Origin: Bettongia penicillata ogilbyi
Taxonomy: Eukaryota; Chordata; Mammalia; Diprotodontia; Potoroidae
Direction of reading: 5' to 3'
NCBI GenBank assembly: GCA_023548195.1
Contig: JAJHZJ010000694.1
Location: 3,068,501-3,132,500, forward strand
DNA: 64,000 nt
The position numbers and the translations under genes are program-made. Every line of letters begins with the position of its first letter. The first letter of the stretch is position 1. The notes below the pieces were generated by a model, which worked only from the letters and a program-made list of their open reading frames with translations, was not told where the DNA came from and searched no databases. Shown here piece after piece: positions 1 to 9,849 of this stretch.

Positions 1-119
1 CAGAATTAAAGGGAATAAGGAAATTACTATTATGGGGATTATTATATATTCCTCTTATTATATACTATTATTACATACTATATGCAGTTAATATTTATTA
101 TATCTTTCTGGGATGACAG

Positions 120-240
120 CATGGTGCATTTGAGGATTCAAATACCTATTTATTACCTCTTGGAGCTTGGGCAGGTCAGTTAACTTTTCTCAATCACATT
201 TTCCTGATCTGTAAAATGAGGGCTTATGTGTTTAGTTATT
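120..240 (+). repeat. MIR SINE fragment
   Basis: The stretch has the MIR order ...cttgggcaggtcagttaac...ctgatctgtaaaatgagg, the sense CORE region of a mammalian-wide interspersed repeat. It is strongly diverged and its boundaries are approximate. Confidence 0.55.
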
Positions 241-244
241 TGTA

Positions 245-345
245 TGCTGTCTTCCCCGTTAAAATGTCCATTTCTTGGGGGTAAGGGTCATATATATACG
301 CCTTTCTTTGTATCCCCAGTATTTAGTAAGTGCTTAATAACTTGA
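245..345 (+). repeat. L2 3'-end fragment
   Basis: Contains tctttgtatccccagtattt followed by agtaagtgcttaataa, the characteristic 3' terminus shared by L2 and MIR, in sense orientation. Confidence 0.5.
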
Positions 346-654
346 AATCAAAAGGAGACATCTGGGCAGGAGGAACACAAAACCTCCTTTAAGAAAGTAG
401 GTAGTTAAATTCTTTCCAGTTTTTTTTTCAACCAAACTGTTATGCAAATCTGTGCTAAATTGAATTGGCTCTCTGTCTTTCCTTTCCACTAAACATTTGC
501 CTTTAAAGTCAGAAGTAAGAAAATGTACATTGTAATTCATGTATGCCTGTTGACTGGTAAGTCATAATTGATAACATGTCGTAATCCATATACTTCTAAT
601 ACCTTCATTGTCCTTTGGGGTACATGTAACGTTGATTTGGGAACAATTTCAGTA

Positions 655-740
655 TAATGGAGACGGCATTAGAATTGGAGTCAAGAAGACTTGGGTTGAC
701 TTCCCCCCTCAGTCATTTATTAGCTATGTGAAATGAACAA
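655..740 (+). repeat. MIR/CORE-SINE head fragment
   Basis: Sense tRNA-like head: gcattagaattggagtcaag, then aagacttgggttgac, then the tattagctatgtg motif that precedes the CORE. Truncated after that. Confidence 0.5.
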
Positions 741-1170
741 AAACTGGGAAGATCTTTATGAACTGATATAAGTGAGTAGAATTAGTAGAACAATTTAAAT
801 TTATATAATGATACCAACACTATAGAGAAAAACAACCTGGAAAAATTTTTGACACTTTGATAAACACAATGATAAACTGTGAATACAAAAGAGTGAATGT
901 GGAACACACTACCTGTGTCCTGATGAAGAGGTGATGAGCTTAAGATTCTGAAATAGATATTTCTGGACATGAGTAATGTGAGAATTTATTTAATTGGACT
1001 ATGTAGTATATGATGATGAATTTAAAATAATGAGATATTTCTGGATAAGATTAATGTGGGAATTTATTTAGTTGGATTGTATAGCATATTTATTTTGAAG
1101 AATTTTTAAAAAATATGTGCAGGATAGGGAGAGGGACAGGTTCAAAATTTTTTCACTGGGAAAGAAGCCT
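740..1170 (+). repeat. L1 3'-end fragment (decayed)
   Basis: The segment starts with the last ORF2 codons (aactgggaagatctttatgaactgat) and runs into 3' UTR similar to the other L1 tails in the window. A block of about 50 bases (gagatatttctgga ... gggaatttatttagttgga) occurs twice, near 955-1000 and 1033-1080. Confidence 0.45.
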
Positions 1171-1284
1171 AAAAGACCAAATGATCTAATCAAATAAGAG
1201 TAAGACAGTGGTTAACTAGGTAGGTACCATTTAAGGACATTTCTACCCTTAGAATAGTTTCCGATTGGAGAAAATACATATGTG

Positions 1285-1435
1285 AAATAGAATTCAATTC
1301 AGTGAGCATTTATTAAGTCTTTACTACCTACCAAACATTATTTTTGGTTCTGATGGATACAAAGATGATTAAGGTACAGTCGTTGCCTTCAAGGTGTTTA
1401 TACTTTATTAAGGAATATACTTCCTTGCTAATAAG
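1285..1435 (-). repeat. L2 3'-end fragment, antisense
   Basis: Reads agtgagcatttattaagtct, then a degenerate gatacaaagatg and cttcaaggtgtttata. This is the reverse complement of the L2 3' terminus seen more clearly at 45.03 kb. Confidence 0.5.
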
Positions 1436-1799
1436 CAAAGAAATTCTTTGTTGGTGGTGGATTTTAGAATCTCAAAATTAAAAATTCCCTAGTTTAATTT
1501 TCTACTCATTATTAGAATCTCTTTACAGTATCTCTGACAGAATTAAATTACTTTCAGTGGTTAGGAACTCAGTTCTTGAAGATAAAGCTCATTTCATTAT
1601 TAGATAGTTTAAGTCCCATAAGAGGCCGTATAGTTCAGGTTTACTATGCCTGTTCTGTGTGCTTTATTCTACAGAAAAGGAGTATGCAGTTTGACATCCC
1701 TGCCTGTAAATGAATACATTGTGAACTGGGGCCAAGTAGGAAGGGGGATTTTCTTGCTTTTGAATTTAAATAGGAAATTTTGATTTTAGTCAAGTGCTA

Positions 1800-2005
1800 A
1801 GTAACAACAACGAGAATCGCTGACATTTATGTAGCACTTTCTGTGTGCCAGGCACCGCGAATTATATTGTTTGATCCTCACCACGCTGGGAGGCAGCTGC
1901 CCTTTTATGTTTGAAGAAACTGAGGCAAACAGAGGCATTAGGTGTCTGTGGCCAGATCAAACCAAAGTCTTCCTGATTCTATCCACTTTGCCATTTAGAT
2001 GCCCC
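1800..2005 (-). repeat. MIR SINE, antisense
   Basis: Antisense MIR order is clear: gcactttctgtgtgccaggc, then gatcctcacca, then gaagaaactgaggcaaacag, then tcttcctgattctatccac. It spans almost a full element. Confidence 0.7.
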
Positions 2006-2770
2006 ATTATTTTTATATTCACATTAATAAATATTTATTCAAGTAAATAACATTTGAATAGGTGAGAAGGGCAGAATTCCAAATTCAGTTCCATTGTACA
2101 AAACTAACCAAATTAGAAATGCAGGATGTTAACATTCAGGAGTCCAATGATCTTTTTAAATATAAGAATACACACACTCACAGCACCACTGTTAATATTA
2201 AAAGGGCTTCTGGTACGCGGTGATTAAAAGAGATTGAGGATCAAAGTTAGACTGCAAAATCAAGTACAGAATGAATCTTTGATTCTCTTAAGGCCTTAAT
2301 TGAATTCAGATTTGTACTTAAGACTCAGAGAAGAGAGGTACACTCTGTGCATTTATGAGATAACTGTAGTGTGCAGTTGTCAAATAGAAGCAATCCTCAG
2401 AAGAAGAGAGGGTTACTATTATCTGTATTATCTGTATTTGTGATCTTGGAAAAGTGGACAAGAATAGAGAAAGGAGGCTGTTGTCTCCCAGCTCTTATGA
2501 AACTCTGTTTATCCAAGGGGTTAGCCATGATAACGTAATGGAATTCATTTAGTTGTTATGTTATGAAAAAGACTACATTTTTGGCCAAAAAAAATGAAAA
2601 GTTTTAGATTTTCTTAGAACACTTAGACTTCTTGAAATTTTCAATAAAAGTTTAAATCTCAGAGAAATAAAAGAGGAAAAAGAATCATCAAAGTATTTAA
2701 AAAAAAATATACAGAAGACCAGAAAGAGTCACAGACAGACAGGATAGCTTTGACAATTACATATTGACTT
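2005..2770. other. Intron, nothing recognised
   Basis: AT-rich sequence with short poly-A runs. I see no repeat head or tail, no coding frame and no structured RNA here. Confidence 0.5.
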
Positions 2771-2773
2771 ACT

Positions 2774-3312
2774 GTAATGTTAATGCCATTTTAATGGTGG
2801 TGGGGGGAAGAATCAAAGATCTTCCCCCCCATTAATAGGGCTTAATACCTTTTGTTAATTTCTATTGAGGCACTAGGTCAGAGGGTCATGCCCTCTGGCC
2901 CTGAAAAGTGTATAAATACTCTGAGGTGAGGTTTTACTTTGGGACTTACTCATTGGAAATATTTGTTTGGCCAGAGGAGACTCTGAGTAGCTGCTAAGGA
3001 GCCCCCCAGCTTTGAAAACCCAGATGTTGGTGCTTCCCTCTGGTAACTATGTATGTATGCAATGGTTAGACAGTTGGATCTATCTGTTGATCTGTGATTA
3101 ATGTGATCTGTGATAATCTGTGATGATCGCTTACTGTCAGTTAGAAGCCCTGTCAGTTGATCTTTATTTCTCTGCTGGTATTTTCTCTGTTGGTATATGT
3201 ATTTGATTAAAGTGATTGTTGACCTGTCAAAAGTTACTTTCCTTTTAGAAAAGCAGATCAAATAACCTGTACAGCAGGCCCTCCTTTGTATGCCGGGGTC
3301 CTTGCTGTTACA
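2774..3312 (+). repeat. Probable solo LTR of an endogenous retrovirus
   Basis: About 540 bp with LTR layout: TATA box tataaata at 2911-2918, a U5-like region, polyadenylation signal attaaa at 3205-3210, then a GT-rich stretch and a terminal ...gttaca ending in CA at 3312. The proposed left end tgtaa pairs with the right end ttaca over 5 bases. No flanking duplication could be matched, so the left boundary is uncertain. No internal retroviral genes are present. Confidence 0.45.
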
Positions 3313-4250
3313 ATTAGTTATAGTCACTATATATCCTATCATGTCATTATAATATGTATCACATCATATGTAATAACATGTTATAAATCATTTATAATAT
3401 TTGTCATATACTAAAAGCAAGATGTACATAATAGAGACTTGCCATTTTACCTATAATCCTCTCTTTCTGTTCTACTGTGTATATGGACATATCTTTATTT
3501 GGTGTGTATGTTCAAAATTTATAAACATTTAAGAAAAGGAAAATTTCAGCAATGTCTTTCAAATAGTAGCTTTTTTTGATTTGCTGTTCCCTCACTTCCT
3601 TTTTTTTTTTTTGGTCAACACTTTAAAAAAACAGAAGAGGTGGAACAGCCACCCTCACCCTCACCTTCACCCTTCCTCTTTGATTTAGCCACTTGTGGCT
3701 GTCTTTTCTTCCTATTCTAGTGGTGAGAGGACCCAGGTGCTCTTCTCCTGCAGGTACAGAGTTCTAATACTGACCCTACTCTTCCTTTTGTGATAACTAT
3801 AGCTAACATGGCAAATTCTTAGTAAAATAAGATTTTTAGTTCTGCCAATGTGACTAATGTTAATAAATCCCATAATTTTGAGTCAATTTTGTATTTCTCC
3901 TCATGAGATAGCTCTTTAAATCATATATATGTGTGTGTGTGTATATCTGTTTTATAAATTAGCACTTCTTTCCCATGCAGAATAATAAGAAAATATTTTA
4001 CATGTCAAACACATATTTTTGTTTAGTGAAATGTTTAGTGAGAAGGGAAGGTGGAAGAACAACATAGGTTAGAAGATATTTATAAAGTGATTTGGAGTCA
4101 TTGAAGATGCCTTAAAATTGCCTGCTTGCTATCTTATTAACTTCTGTTTTCATGCCCAGATGTCTCTTTGGAGGTAAAGTGCTCTTTTGATCCCCTGTCA
4201 TTAAACCATCTCTTGCCTGTGTTGTCTAGTTATTTCTAGTTTTCTTACTG
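3313..4250. other. Intron, nothing recognised
   Basis: AT-rich intronic sequence with a short T run at 3600-3612 and a small (TG)n at 3928-3942. No repeat family or gene could be identified. Confidence 0.45.
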
Positions 4251-4257
4251 TTCCTGT

Positions 4258-4460
4258 TCTTGGGATCATAGATTTAGAGCTGTAAGGGACTTTAGAGGTT
4301 ACACAGTCTAAGATCCCTTACTTTACAGATAGATAAACCAAAGCTTAGAGATATAAATCTTTTTTGGGAAGTTTATACAGGAGGTATGAAATAGTAGAGT
4401 AAGGATTTAAAATCAGAGATCCTCAGATTCCAAATGTAAAGTTTTTTTCCATCAGCAGTT
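4258..4460 (-). repeat. MIR-family SINE, antisense
   Basis: Has the signature atttagagctgtaagggact, then ttagaggttacacagtct, then a diverged 'gaggaaactgaggcccagag' block. The same variant recurs at 29.3, 43.9 and 62.6 kb. Confidence 0.55.
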
Positions 4461-4544
4461 TTCCCGTAGTGGAAAGGAAGCAACAATAATATTCCCCCTG
4501 TCCCTCAACCTTCTGCTCTCCTAAACTTTAGTATTTCTGTCCAG

Positions 4545-5350
4545 GGCACTGGAATTCTTCCAACTTCCCAGATTCTTAACCTTAGTATTCTCCCTGACAT
4601 CAAGTGTACAATCACTTGTGCCCAATCTTGCTGTTTCTGCCTTTACAACATCTCTTGTAGCAGATGCTTTTCTCCCATCACTCACACAGCCACTACATGA
4701 GGTTAGGCTTTTATCACATCCTGCTTGGATTGACTTTCTAATTGGTTTCCTTGCCCCTGTTCCTTATATATCCTTCTCAGAACTTGTCACAGTGCTTTTT
4801 TCTTAAACACGGATCTGACCATGCCATACTTCTTTACTGAAAAAAATCCAACAACCCCAAACCAAAAAACAGCAGCAAAACTCCAGGGATCAAACACTAT
4901 ATACATACTTTTCTCTTTAGCTTTAAAAATCCTTCACAGTTTGATCCCAGACGATTTTTCCAACTTGATTATATATTATGCCTCTTCTTGCACTCTTATT
5001 GTTTGGCAGACCATCTTTCTGTTTCTCACAGAAGTCACTCCTGTCGTTTTTGTACTGACTGATTGCCTTGCTTGAAATGCACTCCCTCCATGATATAGAG
5101 TCCATCACTTTGTTCAAGATGCAACCCAACCGCTTTCACGTCATGTGATCTCTCCAACTTTTCATACTCTTGTTCTGTTTTTTATTTTTTTGTATTTTTC
5201 CTCTATTTTTGTGTACTTTATACTTTATATGTATATGCCGTCTGCCTTGATAGAATACAATCTTGCTGAGAGTAGAGGTTATCTGTTTTTTGTCTCTTTT
5301 TCCCCAATGCCTAGTTATGTAGACACTTAATAAATTATTGTTGACAGATG
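4545..5350 (+). repeat. L2 LINE 3' end (ORF2 C-terminus and 3' UTR)
   Basis: The sense L2 order is preserved: ctttctaattggtttccttg, ggatctgaccatgcc, tttaaaaatccttcacag, the region corresponding to 'gcaacccaaccgctttcac', and a terminal cctagttatgtagacactta then ataaa. The frame is broken by stops. This is an ancient, inactive element. Confidence 0.7.
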
Positions 5351-5525
5351 GAAATAGAGTGACTGCATTTATTATAAGTGCTTTGTGGTTTATAGAGCTC
5401 TTTATGCGCATCAGAAGATCATGGGCCTTTTAATAGGTAGTCTTTATTTCAAAATTACAGATACAGTGTTCTTTAAAGTGTCTGTTACAAAACTGCCCAA
5501 GAGGCAATAAGTGTGTTATACACAT
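5350..5525 (-). repeat. MIR-like fragment, antisense
   Basis: Reads tttattataagtgctttgtg, then a degraded 'seed' matching the antisense MIR start (tttatagagctctttatg). Weak similarity only. Confidence 0.35.
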
Positions 5526-5854
5526 TACATTTTGGTGGTTATAAGAAGATGACAGTCTTTTTCTAGGTTAGTAGCAGGTATAAATTAAAGCATGAGTAGA
5601 CTGAGATCTTTAATAGTATATTTTAATATCTGTTACATTTTTCTATTCTTTCCTGAGACACAGTAGTTAAAATGTATCAAATAATATTCCTTTTGTAATT
5701 GAAAGAAAAGGAAGACATCTTTGTTTTGTGGATACATGTGAGTCAGCAGAGTTGTGTGTGTACTTGAATATAGTGCTGATGGTGTGAAGGTAGTAATATT
5801 TTTTTCTTTTCTTTTCAAAAGCAATTCTTTGTGCTTCTATTTATTCCTTTGAAA

Positions 5855-6955
5855 TATATTTTTTTAAATTTTTAAAAAACTTTTATTTATTTTCAGTGTT
5901 CTACAATCACCACCGTGTAACTTAAGATTTTTTCCCTACTTCCCCCCTCCCTCCGCGAGATAGCATACAATTTTATATAGCTTCTACACATATATTCCTA
6001 TTAAATACATTTTCACCATAGTTATGTTGCATAGAAGAATTAAAATGAAAGTTGATTTTCAAAATCCTTTTGAGCTCTTCCATACCCTGAGGCTATTGGA
6101 TATCTGTTTCGGATGTTTGGGATACAGAGACTTTGACTTCCATGTCTTTCCCTTATGGTAAGCATTGTTCTTCCTCATCTGAAACGAAAAGAGGACATAT
6201 GTGTTCACCAAGAACATAACCTTCTATGGTCTTATTTTTTTCCCCTTTTCTGGGCATTTTCCCAGCCAGTTACTTGACTTCTGAGATTCCTCTCCACCCT
6301 TGCCTCACCTCCAGATCTGCCCAGCTAGTGCTTGGGGTCTGAGATTCAAATGCTGCTTCCCAGCCTCAGGACTTTCAGTGGGGGTTTGGGGGGGTCGACG
6401 GGGCTGCTATTCAGTGTGAGATTAAATTCATGTGCTCAGGTGGGGGGCAGGACTGCCACATGGGGCTCAGTTCCCTCAGGGGGTTTATGTGGAGACCTTC
6501 AACAAAGGATCGGAGCTCCCGTCTGCTTTGGGAGCTCCGGTCTGCTGCTGCCTCTGCCACTGCCTCCTGAGGGGGCCTGAGTTATGGAGACACCCCACTC
6601 CCCTCTTGGCCAGCCCAGAAGGCTCTCTCACTGACCTGTAGTGCCTGTGGGTTGAGGGACCTTTGTGGCCGCCGGAGATCCCGTCCCTGAAGACTACTCG
6701 GATCTGTCCCTCTTGGTGCCACTTGGCCAAGGCAGGGCTGGGCTCTGCTCCAGGTCTGGTGTGCGATGGACCTTTGATGTCAGTTTTTCAGGGCTCTCTG
6801 GAACAGAAATCTCCTCCAGTCCGTTGTTGTGCGGCTTCCACTGCTCCAGAATTTGTTGGGAGTTCCTCTTTACAGGTAATTTATGGGCTGTGGGTTCAGA
6901 GCTAGCATATGTGAATCTTTCTACTCCACCATCTTGGCTCCTCCCCCGCCCGTTC
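5855..6955 (-). mobile_element. Chimeric L1: 5' UTR + ORF1 start fused to 3' UTR
   Basis: Read on the minus strand, it begins with the L1 5' terminus (ggaggagccaagatgg near 6950). It runs through a GC-rich 5' UTR and enters ORF1 at the ATG at 6257-6255. About 70 codons later it jumps near 6051 straight into the L1 3' UTR (taattcttctatgcaac), ending in an A-rich tail near 5855. The remaining ORF1 and all of ORF2 are missing. No flanking duplication was found. To the right lies a short antisense piece of L1 ORF2, so it either landed in an older L1 or arose by rearrangement of one. HAL1 elements elsewhere in the window keep all of ORF1, so this is a different deletion. Confidence 0.65.
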
Positions 6956-7065
6956 CCATTTTTATGATGTCTTGGGGATACAATCCTAGAAGCAGTATTG
7001 CTGGGTCAAAGGATATGCACATTTTTTAGCCCTTTGGACATGAGGGCAATAATTTAAATATATAT
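6956..7065 (-). repeat. L1 ORF2 C-terminal fragment, antisense
   Basis: Reads ttcccatttttatgatgtct, then cagtattgctgggtcaaagg, then tttagccctttggac, the same block as in the L1 tails at 25.17 and 44.9 kb. Confidence 0.65.
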
Positions 7066-7379
7066 GATGTGCTTGTCTGAATGAATGTTGAAATATATCT
7101 ATAACTTCATATCCTCTGAAAAGCTGTTGCTAATAACAGCATGAACTTGTTACTGGGTTTAAATTTTAGGAAATAAATGAGGCTTAATCTGAACTAAGAA
7201 AATAAGGACTGACATAGAGGAAGTTTGTTGTACTTCATATTCCTCTGATAGAGAAAATATCTACTCCTGTAATTCAGTTAGAGACAGGAAGATCACTTAT
7301 AATCCTCTCTCCTATGGAAGATAATGGAAAAAAATGTGAAATGAACTTAAAACATGTAAATCAAAAAGTTGAATACTTA

Positions 7380-7495
7380 GTGGAAAGAGCATTGAAACTC
7401 ATGCCCTAGTTTAGACTCTAGTTATATATATGACCTTGAATTACTTATTAATCTTTCTGAGCGTCACTTTCCTCTGTGTCATCCTGTTACCCATT
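7380..7495 (+). repeat. MIR fragment
   Basis: Sense order gtggaaagagcattgaaact, then ttagactctagtt, then tgaccttgaattactta. It corresponds to the tRNA head and first part of the CORE. Confidence 0.45.
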
Positions 7496-7920
7496 CAATG
7501 AGTGTTTGCTTGCTCTTAAGAGCTAAGTATTGAAGTAGCAATTAGAAGGCAAAGGAAAGAGAGCCCTGTCCTAATTTGAGAAGGTAAGCTACCTATATAG
7601 GGACTTAGTTAAATTGAGAGAATGAAAGAAAGCTGGTTTGGGCTCTAATCCAAAATTGAGGTTCCAGTTAGAACTCACCACTGGAAAAAGGGACCCTAGG
7701 GGTAGAGGAAAGAGGCATCTGAGATGTAGGGGCTAAATACATAGAAAAGGGATTATCTGGGACCCTTTCCCAGAAAGTTCTGAGTTTTGAGAACTCACCT
7801 GGTAACATAGGTTCAGTGCTCTTACCTTCTATACCTCCTACCTATTTATATAAGTATTAACTGTTTCCATTAGAGTGAGAACAGTTTTAAAATACTTTTT
7901 AATCACAAATTCTTAATTTA
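7495..7920. other. Intron, nothing recognised
   Basis: No repeat or gene could be assigned. Confidence 0.4.
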
Positions 7921-7929
7921 GTCTTATTT

Positions 7930-8735
7930 TTTGGAATTTATTTAATTTTTTTGATGTCTTAAAATATTTTATCATATGAGTAGTTTTTGCATTATAATTG
8001 TTTCTAGATGTATTCCTCCCACTCCATGACCCTTCCTTATAACAAAGAAAAATATTTAAAACTAACTATACATATTCAAGTCAGCTGTTAGCACATGCAA
8101 CATTCCATGCATAGTCAAGAACTTCTTTGAGGAAAAGAAGGAAGTCCATTTCTTCATCTCTTCACTGGTCATTATAGAATGTTGGACTCTGTTTCAGTAT
8201 TCCTTTCATCTGTGGCATTGTCATCATCATATATGTATTGTTTTTTGATTCTTCATTGTGGGTCAGTTTGAACTGTTTGTCTGAATTCCTCATATTTGTT
8301 GTTCTTTATGCCAAAATGATATGCTATTAGATGAATATCCCATAATTTGTACAGGCATTCCCCAATCTATGGACAACAGCTTTGTTTCCAAATTTTTTCT
8401 ACCACGTTAAGTGAATATTTTGGTACATATGGGGTCATTTTATCTTTGTTGTTCTTGAAGTACACACCCCACAGTGGGTTAAAAAGATGTGAACAACATA
8501 TAATGATCTCCCTCATATATGTTGGACCTATTTACATTTCCGCTAACAATGTATTAACATGCAGTCCTGATAACATAGGCTATTCCCTTTTTCCATGTTT
8601 TTCTAATTTAGAGTGAGGAGAAACTCACTTTGTTTTATTATATTTTTCTTTTTTTAGTGGTTTGGAATAATCTTTTATATGGTTGTTGGTAGTTGGAAAT
8701 TCTCCTTTGGGGAGTGACTCTTGTTCTTACATTTT
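7930..8735 (-). repeat. Old L1 3' end, antisense (left part)
   Basis: Antisense 3' UTR (tattcctcccactccatgac) is followed by ORF2 C-terminal sequence (gtacaggcattccccaatct, then caacagctttgtttcc). This is a diverged L1 subfamily; the same subfamily reappears at 62.2-63.9 kb. A SINE at 8736-8990 interrupts it. Confidence 0.55.
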
Positions 8736-8990
8736 CTTGTTAATTCATTTTCAGTTGTTTCTAACTCTTTGTGACACAATTTGGGATTTTCTTGGGAAAG
8801 ATATTGGAGTGGTTTGCCATTTCCTTCTCTAGCTCATTTTACAGATGAGGAAACTGAGGCAAATTGGGTTAGGTGACTTGCCCAAGGTCACACAGCTAGA
8901 GTGTTTGAGGCCAGATTTGAACTGAGAAAGATGAGTCTTTCCTGATTTCGAGCCCAACATTGTATCCCCTGCGCCACCTAGCTGCCAGGT
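8736..8990 (-). repeat. CORE-SINE with BovB/RTE-like tail, antisense
   Basis: The order is tail (tttcagttgtttctaact, ctttgtgacac), spacer ggagtggtttgccatttcct, CORE (cagatgaggaaactgaggca, acttgcccaaggtcacacag), and a tRNA-related head ending gcgccacctagctgcc. It is nearly complete and only modestly diverged. Marsupial Mar-1-type SINEs have this structure and are thought to be mobilised by an RTE LINE. Confidence 0.8.
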
Positions 8991-9045
8991 CTTACATAAG
9001 AGTGCTAATTTCCTACATATCTTGGCTGTGAGACCTTTTTTCCCA

Positions 9046-9098
<53 letters not shown>

Positions 9099-9446
9099 TT
9101 CAGTTGACAGTTTCCCTTCCAATTATAGCTTTGTTGTTTTGTTCATGCAAACCATTGTTTCATTTATGTAGCTGAAATTACCTAAAATCTATTCCTTTCA
9201 TCTTTATTTGGTTAATAATTCTTTTTATAATAATAGTTATAAAAGAGATCTTCCATTCTCTTCTTTAAAAAAAAAAAGCAACCTTTTATATTTAGTTTAC
9301 TTATCCATTGCAGACTTACTGTGGTATATGGCCTAAGCTTCTGACCAAAACCTATTTTTAACTTCATGACTTTGCAATTTTCCCAGCCACTTTTTCGGTT
9401 CCTAGGTGTTTCCAGGTACATCTTTCCCCCTCCCCCCATTCTTGTG
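8991..9446 (-). repeat. Old L1, antisense (continuation after the SINE)
   Basis: The L1 interrupted by the SINE resumes with aagagtgctaatttcctac and continues past a (CA)n tract. Similarity to other L1 copies fades beyond about 9.45 kb. Confidence 0.4.
9047..9097. repeat. (CA)n microsatellite
   Basis: About 25 uninterrupted CA units. Translated on the other strand they give an artefactual Val/Cys repeat. Confidence 0.95.
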
Positions 9447-9849
9447 TATAATTGAATGTGGCAGTATTGATTTTGTTTCTGATTTTTGCATATCTAGGCT
9501 GTTGCAGTGATCTTATCATCTTTAAAATCAGTACTAAAATAGTCTTCTTGATCTTCTTGATTTATGAATTTGGCCCTGTGTGTACCTTTTGGATACAGTT
9601 CACTAGCACTGAACATATTCTTTCTTTTATATCAACTTCTTTTTCTTTGTAAATGAAGGAGATGAGGGAACAGGAAAAGTATAAAAGGATATGATTGGGG
9701 AAAACCATGAATTTCAGTGGCATGAACTCATCCTTAAACCAAAAGATGATAATCAAATGGTTTAGGAAGCAGAATTCCAGTAACATGTTGTTTATAAGAA
9801 TGTACTTGATAGGTAAAGATTCACTGAAAGTTAAAATGAGAGGCTAGAC

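Noticed and set aside
2950..3342. 130-codon minus-strand ORF
   Set aside because: Lies antisense within the probable LTR; no recognisable domain and low-complexity patches.
6332..6967. Overlapping ORFs of 70-100 codons in a GC-rich island, candidate STIM2 exon 1
   Set aside because: The sequence is homologous to the L1/HAL1 5' UTR at 14.5-15.3 kb, ends at the ccaagatgg L1 start, and has no signal-peptide-like frame or splice donor context.
8829..9122. 97-codon minus-strand ORF with a Val/Cys repeat
   Set aside because: The repeat is a translated (CA)n microsatellite; the rest is SINE sequence.
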